A stretch of DNA of 64,000 nt. It comes from Nitrosospira briensis C-128 (GTDB lineage Bacteria > Pseudomonadota > Gammaproteobacteria > Burkholderiales > Nitrosomonadaceae). Positions within the stretch are counted from its first letter, which is position 1. Each line of letters begins with the position of its first letter. A model generated the notes under the pieces. That model made no database searches, was not told the DNA's origin, and was given only the letters and a program-made list of their open reading frames with translations. The stretch spans positions 1,612,001-1,676,000 of the forward strand of contig NZ_CP012371.1 of the NCBI RefSeq assembly GCF_000619905.2. Reading direction: 5' to 3'. Position numbers and translations under genes: made by a program. Below are positions 46,493 through 54,728 of this stretch, piece after piece.

Positions 46493-46795
46493 ATGGCTAG
46501 TCAAAAAGTAGTGGACGAAATCGTCACCAAGGTCAATGAGCTTTTGTCACAGAATCCTATAAAGGATGTGGAAAAGAACATGCGGGTCATGCTTTCGGGA
46601 TTATTCACCCGCCTCGATCTGGTAACCCGCGAAGAATTCGAGGTGCAGCAGGAAATACTCAAACGCACACGCGAGAAATTGACGGCGCTGGAAACCAGGG
46701 TCGCCGCGCTTGAAGCTGCCGCTAAGTCGGATAAATCGGCAGGCACGCTCGATGTTCCGGTGGAGACGCTGGATGATCTGTCGGAGACGGAATAA
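46493..46795 (+). CDS. ubiK: Ubiquinone biosynthesis accessory factor UbiK (BMFP family)
   Basis: UbiK is a small coiled-coil accessory factor for aerobic ubiquinone synthesis (formerly YqiC/BMFP). The 100-residue protein from ATG 46493 has the family core 'NPIKDVEKNMRVMLSGLFTR', 'LDLVTREEFEVQQEILKRTR' and a C-terminal coiled coil 'EKLTALETRVAALEA'. I prefer 46493 to the ATG at 46481 because GGAG lies seven bases before it. The gene precedes comM, as in many betaproteobacteria. Confidence 0.92.
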   Translation: MASQKVVDEIVTKVNELLSQNPIKDVEKNMRVMLSGLFTRLDLVTREEFEVQQEILKRTREKLTALETRVAALEAAAKSDKSAGTLDVPVETLDDLSETE

Positions 46796-46902
46796 TCAGC
46801 TATTCGATATTAAAATGTCGCGTTTTCGGACATCCAGCAACGACTCGATTCCGCCGTACTATTCCTATTGATCCTGTTGCTTCTGGTTGAGGATCTTTCT
46901 GC

Positions 46903-48411
46903 ATGCCGCTAGCTATTCTCTATAGCCGAGCGATCTCCGGCATGGAGGCGCCACTGGTCACGGTGGAAGTTCACATCGCAAACGGTCTGCCCAGCTTTAC
47001 CATCGTCGGACTACCGGAAGCGGAAGTGAAAGAAAGTAAAGACCGGGTGCGGGCGGCGCTGCAAAACGCGCAATTCGAATTTCCCGCCCGGCGCATCACC
47101 GTCAATCTCGCCCCCGCCGATTTGCCCAAGGAGAGCGGGCGCTTCGATCTGCCTATCGCACTGGGCATACTGGCGGCAACGGGCCAAACCCCTTCGGACA
47201 AGCTCGACAGATATGAATGGGCGGGTGAACTCGCCCTGACTGGAGAGCTGCGCGCGATACGCGGCGCATTGGCAATGACGTACGGCGCAGCGCGTTCCGG
47301 ACGAAGTTTCGTGCTACCTGCGCAAAACGCGCCTGAAGCCGCCCTGGTCAAGGAAGCCGCCGTTTATCCGGCGACATCGCTGCTTCAGATTTGCGCACAC
47401 CTTGCCGGGCGCGAGCCGTTGCAGCTTTATACGGCATCCAGCGTAGCAGGCACGGAAACGAGCACGTTCCAGCATCCGGGCATGGAAGAGGTGAAAGGCC
47501 AGGCGCACGCCAAGCGTGCCCTGGAAATCGCGGCGGCAGGCGGCCACAGCGTGTTGATGGTGGGTCCGCCCGGCACGGGCAAGTCCATGCTGGCTGCGCG
47601 CCTTCCCGGCATTTTGCCCTCCATGACCGAGGATGAGGCACTTGAATCCGCGGCGATGCAGTCCCTGAGCAGTGGCGGCTTCAACGTTGCCAACTGGAAA
47701 CGCCGCCCTTATCGCTCGCCGCACCATACGGCATCGGGTGTTGCGCTGGTCGGCGGCGGCAGCAATCCGCGCCCCGGCGAGATTTCGCTGGCGATGAACG
47801 GGGTGTTGTTTCTCGACGAACTGCCGGAATTCGACCGCAAGGTTCTGGAAGTATTGCGCGAACCGCTGGAATCGGGACGTATTACCATATCACGTGCGGC
47901 ACGCCAGGCGGATTTTCCCGCTCGGTTCCAGCTGATTGCGGCGATGAACCCCTGCCTCTGCGGTTATCTGGGACATTACAGCGGGAAATGCCATTGTACT
48001 CCCGACCAGGTGGCGCGCTACCGCGGCAAAATCTCGGGCCCGTTGCTTGATCGTATCGATATACAGGTGGAGGTGCCCGCCGTACCACAGGAAGATTTGA
48101 TGCGCCAGGCGCAAGGCGAAACGAGCAAGGCGATCGGGGAACGGGTTGAATTGGCTTATCAGCGCCAAATAGCCCGGCAAGGCAAGGCCAACGCCCATCT
48201 GGCAGTAAAGGATATCGATAGGTACTGTGTGCCGGATGCGCTGGGGGAGACTTTGCTCAAACAAGCCATCAGCCGCCTGAATTTTTCCGCACGCGCTTAT
48301 CACCGCGTCCTGAAAGTGGCACGCACCATCGCCGATCTGGCGGCAAGCGAAACCATAGCCAGCGCCCATATTGCGGAAGCGGTGCAGTACCGGAAGCTGG
48401 ACAGGAATTAG
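46903..48411 (+). CDS. comM: YifB/ComM-family Mg-chelatase-like AAA ATPase
   Basis: A 502-residue hexameric helicase-like ATPase. ComM promotes branch migration when transformed DNA is integrated. An N-terminal ChlI/Lon-type domain ('SFTIVGLPEAEVKESKDRVR', 'NLAPADLPKESGRFDLPIAL') precedes the AAA domain with Walker A 'MVGPPGTGKSMLAARLPG' (about residue 221), Walker B 'GVLFLDELPEF' and a C-terminal Cys motif 'MNPCLCGYLGHYSGKCHC'. It is the last housekeeping gene before the modification cluster. Confidence 0.95.
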   Translation: MPLAILYSRAISGMEAPLVTVEVHIANGLPSFTIVGLPEAEVKESKDRVRAALQNAQFEFPARRITVNLAPADLPKESGRFDLPIALGILAATGQTPSDKLDRYEWAGELALTGELRAIRGALAMTYGAARSGRSFVLPAQNAPEAALVKEAAVYPATSLLQICAHLAGREPLQLYTASSVAGTETSTFQHPGMEEVKGQAHAKRALEIAAAGGHSVLMVGPPGTGKSMLAARLPGILPSMTEDEALESAAMQSLSSGGFNVANWKRRPYRSPHHTASGVALVGGGSNPRPGEISLAMNGVLFLDELPEFDRKVLEVLREPLESGRITISRAARQADFPARFQLIAAMNPCLCGYLGHYSGKCHCTPDQVARYRGKISGPLLDRIDIQVEVPAVPQEDLMRQAQGETSKAIGERVELAYQRQIARQGKANAHLAVKDIDRYCVPDALGETLLKQAISRLNFSARAYHRVLKVARTIADLAASETIASAHIAEAVQYRKLDRN

Positions 48412-48770
48412 ACCAGCCAGGGTGTATCAAGCCACTCTCAATCACATGGATCAATATGGCGCAACTTGGCGAGCCCATTCGATTCCACCTTTGTCATTCA
48501 GATGGTTTTGTCGAGTTACGCCGGCTACCCTGAAAAAACCAGATCTATTGAATCCGACGTACCTCTGCTTTGCGGCGTAAAATATTTTTTATCAAACGGC
48601 TTGACAGCGATAATTCCGTATACTAATTTTAAACATGCTGGAAGAAACAAACCGGGGAGAAGCCTGTGTTCATCCCGCAGGACAAACATCGCAGTCTCAA
48701 TCCAGCCTGATATTACATTCCCCAATTCCCTTGAGTTATCGCTGCTACTTTCCATAAAAAGGAGTTAATA
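48412..48770. other. Intergenic region upstream of the repeat-peptide gene
   Basis: This stretch holds the promoter candidate at 48601-48629 and a strong ribosome site (AAAAGGAG, 48757-48764) ahead of the repeat-protein gene. No gene is credible on either strand. Confidence 0.6.
48601..48629 (+). promoter_or_regulatory. Sigma-70-type promoter candidate for the modification cluster
   Basis: A perfect -35 box TTGACA (48601-48606) is followed after 17 bases by TAATTT (48624-48629) as a weak -10. Transcription would start near 48636, leaving a leader of about 135 bases before the ATG at 48771. Confidence 0.5.
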
Positions 48771-49502
48771 ATGTCTGATGAGCAGAAACCGGAGGATTCT
48801 CCAGCACCCGTTCCGGAAATTGATCCACAGGCAGCGAGAGCGCCGCAGCCTCGTTCACTGGCTGCAAATGCCAGACTGGCCGATCTTACGATCGGCGATC
48901 TGACTTCCATTATTGCGGCTGAGACCAACAAAGCCATCGCATCCCGCTTGGGCAATCTCGGCAATATAGGCGCTGCCGGCAGTCATGTGAATTCCGGTCC
49001 GCCGGGATTTGTCAACGGTGGTGGCCATGCCAATTTCGACCCAGCCAGAGGCATCGGCAATCGCGTGAATGTCGGCGATCTCGGCAGGGCAGGTGTCCAT
49101 GTGAACTCCGGCCCGCCGGGATTCGTCAACGGCGGCGGTCATGCCAATTTCGACCCAGCCAGAGGCATCGGCAATCGCGTGAATGTCGGTGATCTCGGCA
49201 GGGCAGGTGTCCATGTGAACTCCGGCCCGCCGGGATTCGTCAATGGCGGGGGACATGCCAATTTCGATCCGGCCAGAGGCATCGGCAATCGCGTGAATGT
49301 AGGCGATCTTGCCAGGGCCGGCTCGCATGTGAATTCCGGCCCTCCGGGATTCGTCAATGGCGGGGGGCATGCCAATTTCGATCCCAGGGTTAACGTGGGC
49401 GCCGGGCTCATCAACGTCACCTTGCCGGACGGAGGCCAGGTCGCCATTCCGGCTGCCGGCCCGGTGGATTTGCACGTACGCGGCTTCCACATTACACGTT
49501 AG
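48771..49502 (+). CDS. Repeat-bearing putative RiPP precursor or modified substrate protein
   Basis: A 243-residue protein with no signal peptide. Residues 1-68 are a leader-like region: an acidic, Pro-rich start and a helix 'LADLTIGDLTSIIAAETNKA'. Four 38-residue repeats follow, the first three nearly identical and the fourth shortened, with invariant core 'HVNSGPPGFVNGGGHANFDP' beginning at His72, 110, 148 and 186. The rest of each unit is 'ARGIGNRVNVGDLGR'. A unique tail 'PVDLHVRGFHITR' ends the protein. It has the strongest ribosome site of the cluster and five probable processing genes downstream. I infer a precursor whose His/Asn/Asp/Phe residues are modified; a structural substrate is the alternative. 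Confidence 0.75.
   Translation: MSDEQKPEDSPAPVPEIDPQAARAPQPRSLAANARLADLTIGDLTSIIAAETNKAIASRLGNLGNIGAAGSHVNSGPPGFVNGGGHANFDPARGIGNRVNVGDLGRAGVHVNSGPPGFVNGGGHANFDPARGIGNRVNVGDLGRAGVHVNSGPPGFVNGGGHANFDPARGIGNRVNVGDLARAGSHVNSGPPGFVNGGGHANFDPRVNVGAGLINVTLPDGGQVAIPAAGPVDLHVRGFHITR
48975..49400 (+). repeat. Four tandem 114-bp coding repeats
   Basis: The codon for the first His of each unit lies at 48984, 49098, 49212 and 49326, an exact 114-base period in frame. Differences between units are mainly synonymous third-position changes, while the amino acids are held constant apart from two positions (Ser/Val before the first His and Gly/Ala near the end). Confidence 0.95.
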
Positions 49503-49533
49503 CCAACCCGGCCGATGAATCATATGCCGCTCC

Positions 49534-50646
49534 ATGTTGGTTGAGGGGGCGACCTGGTCAGGTCGTGCCGCCCGATCGCTTCGCGCTTTTGTCGAAGCGG
49601 CCTGCCAGGATGAAAAGTTGCGCCGGTTACTCGAAATTGATCCTGCGACAGCGCTGCGCGAGTGGCAGTGGGAATCCGATGTCGTGCCGGCGTCGCTGCC
49701 TCCGCCTATGGGCGCGGTATCGGTCTGTATCGATGACGCGAGCCTGTTGGGTCCGATAGCGTGGCGAACCGAGACGGATAAAGCACTGTTGCGGCAAACG
49801 CAGCTGCGCCTTTTACTTGCGGGCGCCAAGCCTCTGGCCCTGATCCATGGCAGCGAGCAAAGCCTGACCGCCTTGGCAGCCTGGATGCGGGCCCGCGGTT
49901 ACTACACGCTGCTTGGTCCGCACGAATTCCTGCCGCAACACGATTCATGCAAGGGTGGCTACAGTAATCGCATGACAAAGGTAACCAGCGCACGGGCCGG
50001 TTCCGGCGCATGGCGTGGATTGCTGGTTGCTCCCGACGAACAAACCGTGCTGATGGCATGGCTATGTCAGCTGTTTGGATGGGAAAGCTTCCTGGGAAGA
50101 CTGCTCGGTTATCCGTCCTGCTGCTGCAAAGCGTTCGAAGACCGCTGGCCAATCGCTGCTTCGAACCACGAAGGGGACGTAGGCCTCATGCTGCTGGAGG
50201 AATCGGAAGCGGCGCCGACGGTGCATAATCTGAGTTGGACCACAAACATTTTTTCGCGCTATTTTGGGTGGGAAATTATTCAGCATTTTCCCTGCCGGCT
50301 GGATTGTCCCGCCACGACAAATCTGGCCCGGCGCTATTTCGCGGTACTTACACACTATTGGCCGGCGGAAGCGCAGGAGATACTGGGATATTTGGCATCT
50401 CCCCTGCTGGTGATCCCCAATCACGGCTACAGCCTTTTTCGCGGCGGATGCGTGATACGTGAGAACAACGGCACAAGCCTGATCTATGATCCCGAACAGG
50501 TCCGGATTATCGGTATGGACAGTATGTTTACCGATGAAATCGTATCTTCGTCCCGATTGACGGCGGGTATGAACGGGGGCTGGAAAATTGCCGGTGGCGA
50601 CGTTCCAGGCTGGCTGCTGGATGTCAGCCTCGATGAGGCTGTTTAG
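49534..50646 (+). CDS. Unknown protein with CCC motif, DUF483-like pattern
   Basis: A 370-residue cytosolic protein with two parts. Residues 1-150 show nothing recognisable. Residues 165-300 hold 'LLGYPSCCCKAFEDRW' (Cys196-198) and 'HFPCRLDCPATTNLAR' (Cys254, Cys258), the order 'GxPxCC...F' then 'PCxxxC' seen in the poorly known DUF483 family. It lies 31 bases after the repeat protein and 12 before the radical SAM gene. The cysteines could hold a metal or cluster, or accept a peptide. A role in processing the repeats is inferred from position only. Confidence 0.65.
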   Translation: MLVEGATWSGRAARSLRAFVEAACQDEKLRRLLEIDPATALREWQWESDVVPASLPPPMGAVSVCIDDASLLGPIAWRTETDKALLRQTQLRLLLAGAKPLALIHGSEQSLTALAAWMRARGYYTLLGPHEFLPQHDSCKGGYSNRMTKVTSARAGSGAWRGLLVAPDEQTVLMAWLCQLFGWESFLGRLLGYPSCCCKAFEDRWPIAASNHEGDVGLMLLEESEAAPTVHNLSWTTNIFSRYFGWEIIQHFPCRLDCPATTNLARRYFAVLTHYWPAEAQEILGYLASPLLVIPNHGYSLFRGGCVIRENNGTSLIYDPEQVRIIGMDSMFTDEIVSSSRLTAGMNGGWKIAGGDVPGWLLDVSLDEAV

Positions 50647-50658
50647 GAGAATCGCGAT

Positions 50659-52242
50659 ATGAAATATTTCAGCAGGCCCTACAGGGAAAGTGCCGAAAGT
50701 ACCTATTTGGCGGAGGCTCACAGCAAGCACTACGAACCTTTCGGTACGATCAGCTTAAGCGATCAAACCGTGCTGGGCACGGAAGGCATTGTCCTGGAGG
50801 ATATCGCGGGCGAGACGCTTGCCATTCACCCCGAGAATGCGGCGTGGGCATTTCTCAGTGCCGGCGAGTCAAAGTGGTTTCGGCAACTGGATAAAAAGCC
50901 CTTTGGCTGGTTACGCCATAATCTATCGCAATACGGTCCGGATAATGCACTCGATTTTGCCGCCCAACTCTATCGGCGCGGTCTGCTGACGCTTAATGGA
51001 CATGCTGCCGTGGACCGGCGGATGTTCGCGGACGGGCCCAATTACGACGAGGGAAACCTGATCGAGCTGCTCATTACCGAGAAATGCAATCTTGCCTGTC
51101 CCTACTGCCTGGCGGGAGCCAACTCATCCATGCCGGCCATGGATCGGGATATTGCCCGAAAGACTGTGGATCTTGCATTTGCCATGCGCGAGAGCGACAC
51201 GCTGGCTTTCGAGTTTGCCGGGGGTGAGCCGTTCCTGAAATATGAGCTCATGAAGGAAACCGTGACATACATTCGTAATCATCCATTACGAGGCAACCGC
51301 AGGCTATTTCTCAGCACGCAAACCAATGCCACCTTACTGAATGAGGAACGGGTCCGCTGGCTGAAGGAGGAGGATATCCGGGTAGGAATTTCTCTCGATG
51401 GAGGCGCACAACAGCAGAATTCGAGCCGCCCTCAGGTCAACGGCAAGGAGTCCTTCAGCAAGATTGCCAGAGGAATCGACCTGCTGCACCGGTTCGAGGT
51501 ACCCTTTGGTGGCCTGGTGGTGCTGAACCGGTCCAATGCGGAAGACCCGGCGGCCTTGGCCGCCACCATGCTCAATCTCGGCATCCATGGCTTTCGGCTG
51601 AATCCCGTGGCCTATCTGGGCGATGCGCGAAAGAACTGGAACAAGGTTGGTTTGAGCCAGGATCAGATTATTGATTTTGTCAAAGACCTGATGAGCCACG
51701 TAGTGGCGCAAAAATTGCCATTGCTGGAGGACAACGTCCGCAGCATGTGCGACTTTCTCACCAGTAAACAGCGTAGAACGCGCTGCATGCGAACCCACTG
51801 CGGAGCGGGGGAAACTTTCCAGGCCGTTGCCGCCAATGGTGATATCTATCCCTGCGGCCGTGCCACGCAATCACCCGGGCTCAAGCTGGGAAACATTTTC
51901 GATGCCGGCCTGGAAAGCCTATCACAACCGTCCCGGCATAATGCCGTCATACAGCAAATTCGCGAACGCCGCCCCACTGATCTCGAAGGGTGCGACACCT
52001 GCTCCTATCGGCAGCTATGTCAGTCCGGGTGTTCCGCGCAGGCCTGGGAGCGTTATGGCACGGTCCGCCACCGTACCCCCGAATGCTCCTTTTACAAAAC
52101 GCTTTATCCCTATTTGATGCGCTGGCTGTCCTTCGATGAAATCGCGTTCGATCACCTGAACACTTACAATTATTTCAATAACGAGGGTAAACGCTTTTCC
52201 CGCGACTTTGCCCCCATAAAATACCATGCGGTAGCAGTGTGA
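50659..52242 (+). CDS. SPASM-domain radical SAM peptide maturase
   Basis: A 527-residue radical SAM enzyme. Residues 1-125 look like a PqqD-type peptide-recognition domain ('FGWLRHNLSQYGPDNALDFA'). The [4Fe-4S] motif C-x3-C-x2-C is 'KCNLACPYC' (Cys143, 147, 150), followed by 'EFAGGEPFLKYE' and 'VGISLDGG'. The C-terminal SPASM domain has Cys in 'CGAGETFQAVAANGDIYPCG' and the C-x2-C-x5-C-x3-C array 'CDTCSYRQLCQSGC'. SPASM enzymes install thioether, C-C or C-N links or epimers in RiPPs. Ribosome site GGAG precedes it; its stop overlaps the next start (GTGA). Confidence 0.92.
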   Translation: MKYFSRPYRESAESTYLAEAHSKHYEPFGTISLSDQTVLGTEGIVLEDIAGETLAIHPENAAWAFLSAGESKWFRQLDKKPFGWLRHNLSQYGPDNALDFAAQLYRRGLLTLNGHAAVDRRMFADGPNYDEGNLIELLITEKCNLACPYCLAGANSSMPAMDRDIARKTVDLAFAMRESDTLAFEFAGGEPFLKYELMKETVTYIRNHPLRGNRRLFLSTQTNATLLNEERVRWLKEEDIRVGISLDGGAQQQNSSRPQVNGKESFSKIARGIDLLHRFEVPFGGLVVLNRSNAEDPAALAATMLNLGIHGFRLNPVAYLGDARKNWNKVGLSQDQIIDFVKDLMSHVVAQKLPLLEDNVRSMCDFLTSKQRRTRCMRTHCGAGETFQAVAANGDIYPCGRATQSPGLKLGNIFDAGLESLSQPSRHNAVIQQIRERRPTDLEGCDTCSYRQLCQSGCSAQAWERYGTVRHRTPECSFYKTLYPYLMRWLSFDEIAFDHLNTYNYFNNEGKRFSRDFAPIKYHAVAV

Positions 52243-53474
52243 AGCTCAACGACGCCGGTCTAAAGGAAGGACTGCCGAAACATGTACTGACGGACTGTGC
52301 GGGCCTGTGTTACCCGGCCGGGCCCGGCGAAACCGTTGACATATTGCTCGGATTCTCCACGCTGGCCCGTTCGGTACGCTTACGGAACCAGCTCTCCGTA
52401 GCGATGGACACAATGGACGCGAACGAGCACCCGCTCGCGCAGCGTCTTATCGCGACCCTTGACAACCTGCCTGCCGATGCCCGCGCCCGGCTGTTTTCCA
52501 CTCCACTGGCGGAAATAGACACCGCCCCGAGGGCGGAACCGGACGACGCCGGTAATCCCGGCGCGGGAAAGATATTGTCCGGGGTGCGGCATTTCATTCA
52601 CCATCCCGACGTACGCAACATCACCTTTATTCTGCCCCGTTGTCTCTTCTCGACGGGTCCGCTGTATCTGCCGCATGTCCATGCTGTGCTGTCCAATGAT
52701 GCGCCAGGCGTCACACTGGCGGTGGTGGAAAATGACGGTAAAACCCATTTCGTCTGGAGTGATGGATTGAGTCTGACGCTTGTCAATGACGGAAGCGGAT
52801 TACCAGCGGGTTTCAGTCATCCCCGCCTCGCGGCCCTGCCGTCTATTGGAGGTTTTCCCGTGCTTAATGGAGTCGCCGAAGTCACTCCCCTGCTATCCTC
52901 TTTCGAACCCGCAACGGATGATGAGATTGACGTGGGAGCCGGGCGCATCGAAGCAGCGCTGGAACTGCTTAACCAGATCTGGCCGCTCGCCTTCCATGCC
53001 CTCCATCGCCACGTCAAGGCATTGTGTATTCTGAAACAACGCGGGTACTCGCGCAGCCACAGCCCGCCGGAGCTGCCGGGAACAATATTCATGAGTGCCG
53101 ATGACGTCGAGCATATCGGCGATTTGTTGTGCCATGAATCGAGCCATATCAGGATGAATATTTTCCGGCGCTACGATGCGATTGCCCGTGCGCGCGATCC
53201 AGACTCGGAAGCCATCGGTTTCGTCTCCCCCTGGCGGCCGGATTTACGTCCACTGCGGGGACTGGTGGATGGCGTACATGCTTTTCTCAATGTTTGCCGC
53301 TATTATCGTCGGTTGGAGATGCGATTTCCCGATGCATGGACCGCCGGCACGATTTATGAGCGACAAAAACGGAATGTGATTCAGGCAGGCATTACGTTGC
53401 GCGAGCACGCTGTGCCGACGCAGATCGGCGCCCTCCTGCTGGAAGAATTTGCCCGCGAGGAAGGCTTGCTGTGA
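52239..53474 (+). CDS. HExxH-motif putative peptide beta-hydroxylase
   Basis: A 411-residue protein starting at GTG 52239, four bases into the radical SAM stop. The key signature is HESSH (His299-Glu300, His303) in 'HIGDLLCHESSHIRMNIFRR', followed by 'PWRPDLRPLRGLVDGVHAFL'. This is the arrangement of the HEXXH-motif proteins that recur beside SPASM radical SAM enzymes and are described as 2-oxoglutarate-dependent peptide beta-hydroxylases rather than proteases. The N-terminal 200 residues probably bind the substrate. Function on the repeats is inferred. A metalloprotease remains the alternative. Confidence 0.78.
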   Translation: MKLNDAGLKEGLPKHVLTDCAGLCYPAGPGETVDILLGFSTLARSVRLRNQLSVAMDTMDANEHPLAQRLIATLDNLPADARARLFSTPLAEIDTAPRAEPDDAGNPGAGKILSGVRHFIHHPDVRNITFILPRCLFSTGPLYLPHVHAVLSNDAPGVTLAVVENDGKTHFVWSDGLSLTLVNDGSGLPAGFSHPRLAALPSIGGFPVLNGVAEVTPLLSSFEPATDDEIDVGAGRIEAALELLNQIWPLAFHALHRHVKALCILKQRGYSRSHSPPELPGTIFMSADDVEHIGDLLCHESSHIRMNIFRRYDAIARARDPDSEAIGFVSPWRPDLRPLRGLVDGVHAFLNVCRYYRRLEMRFPDAWTAGTIYERQKRNVIQAGITLREHAVPTQIGALLLEEFAREEGLL

Positions 53475-54130
53475 ATACTCTCACTCCCGACTGCATGATC
53501 GATACCGGCACGGGTTTGAATATCGACCCTTCGTCGCTTGCCCGGCTGCGTATGGAATTCCTTGATCGTGGCGCGGCCGTATTGGGCCCACCCGCTCTCA
53601 ACCATGATACGCATATGAATCTTCTCGGCGAGGCGCTTGCGCAACGGCGGGATGCCAGCTGGAGCCTGGTTGCGAAGCAGTGTCCTGGAGAAATCTCCCA
53701 GCATAATGTACGCGCGCATCTCGGACCGCACGCACGGAGCTTTCTCTCGTCGGCATCTGTACTGGCCTATCTGGAGCGTGTCACCGGCCATCGGCTTGCT
53801 CCGTCCTGGAGTGCCAGTTGCTATACCTATTACGATGAGCCAGGTCAACACATGGGCGAGCACTGCGACAAAAAGGAAGCCTGTCGCATTGCTCTGCTGA
53901 TCTACCTTCAGACCCTCTGGATGCCCGGTGTCCAACCGTCGACGGGGCTTCAACTACACGTCTTTCGCGGCGACAATGCAGCAAGCGGGTTACTGCTACG
54001 CATCACCGGGTTGTCCAACCGGATTGTTTTCCTGAACGGCGCGGAGCAGGCGCACCTGCGGCCCGCTCTGGCTGCGGGGGAACATATGACGATGCTGGCG
54101 GGCTGCTACCGGCTAGCAACCCCGGAATAA
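53471..54130 (+). CDS. 2OG-Fe(II) oxygenase-like protein
   Basis: A 219-residue protein starting at GTG 53471 within the previous stop (GTGA overlap). A cupin-type iron site is visible: H-x-D as His131 and Asp133 in 'GQHMGEHCDKKEACRIALLI' and a distal His195 in 'GAEQAHLRPALAAGEHM'. The Arg that normally sits ten residues after the distal His to hold 2-oxoglutarate is His205 here; Arg197 or Arg214 might replace it. It would be a second candidate hydroxylase in the cluster. The fold assignment is good, the cosubstrate uncertain. Confidence 0.72.
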   Translation: MNTLTPDCMIDTGTGLNIDPSSLARLRMEFLDRGAAVLGPPALNHDTHMNLLGEALAQRRDASWSLVAKQCPGEISQHNVRAHLGPHARSFLSSASVLAYLERVTGHRLAPSWSASCYTYYDEPGQHMGEHCDKKEACRIALLIYLQTLWMPGVQPSTGLQLHVFRGDNAASGLLLRITGLSNRIVFLNGAEQAHLRPALAAGEHMTMLAGCYRLATPE

Positions 54131-54152
54131 CCCACAAGACAACCTTAACGCC

Positions 54153-54728
54153 ATGCAATGGAATGATTGGCCTCCAAGCGATCCTGCGCTTATGCCAGGT
54201 TACGAAGCGTGGCGAGTTGGAAAGCTCGAGGATGCCCGGTTGTTCTTTCAGGCAAGCGCAGAGAAGCAACCGGACCAGGCTGATGTCTGGCGCGGGTTAG
54301 GTAATGTTGCCTGGTCCCGCAAGGATTTTACGGTCGCGCTTACCCATTTCAGCGCAGCGTTACACCTGGCGCCGTGGAATCCGATGCACTGGGGTAATGT
54401 GGGCTTGGTTCGCCGCGACCTTGGCGAACCGCAAGCCGCGATATCGGCCTTTCGCGTTGCGCTCGGCCTTGATCCGGAATATGCGCCAGCACTCAATGAA
54501 TGGGCAAATGTCTTATTCGATGTGGGTCGCTATGCGGAAGCATTGCCGCTGTATGATGCCTCGCTGGCAATCGACAGTGATCGAGCGGTAATACATCACA
54601 ACAAGGGAGTCTGCTTGCGCTATCTGGGAAGATTGCCGGAAGCAGTATGCTATTTTCGCGCCGCGTTGATACTGGACCCTGGTTACCACTATTCCCTGGA
54701 AGAACTGCAGCGCCTGGGGGAAACATAG
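54153..54728 (+). CDS. TPR-repeat protein of the modification cluster
   Basis: A 191-residue protein made of about five tetratricopeptide repeats ('ADVWRGLGNVAWSRKDFTVA', 'MHWGNVGLVRRDLGEPQAAI', 'APALNEWANVLFDVGRYAEA', 'AVIHHNKGVCLRYLGRLPEA'). No enzyme domain. TPR scaffolds bring partners together, so it may hold the substrate or assemble the tailoring enzymes. It starts 22 bases after the oxygenase gene and is the last intact gene of the run. Confidence 0.85.
   Translation: MQWNDWPPSDPALMPGYEAWRVGKLEDARLFFQASAEKQPDQADVWRGLGNVAWSRKDFTVALTHFSAALHLAPWNPMHWGNVGLVRRDLGEPQAAISAFRVALGLDPEYAPALNEWANVLFDVGRYAEALPLYDASLAIDSDRAVIHHNKGVCLRYLGRLPEAVCYFRAALILDPGYHYSLEELQRLGET

Noticed and set aside
48975-49400. 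Tandem repeats as a CRISPR or satellite array
   Set aside because: The 114-base period is in frame, there are no unique spacers, and amino acids are conserved through synonymous changes. It is coding sequence.
48855-49829. A 324-codon minus-strand frame opposite the repeat protein and next gene
   Set aside because: It mirrors the periodic plus-strand repeats and runs across the gap into the next gene; it has no ribosome site or family features. The plus-strand gene has a promoter, strong ribosome site and operon context.
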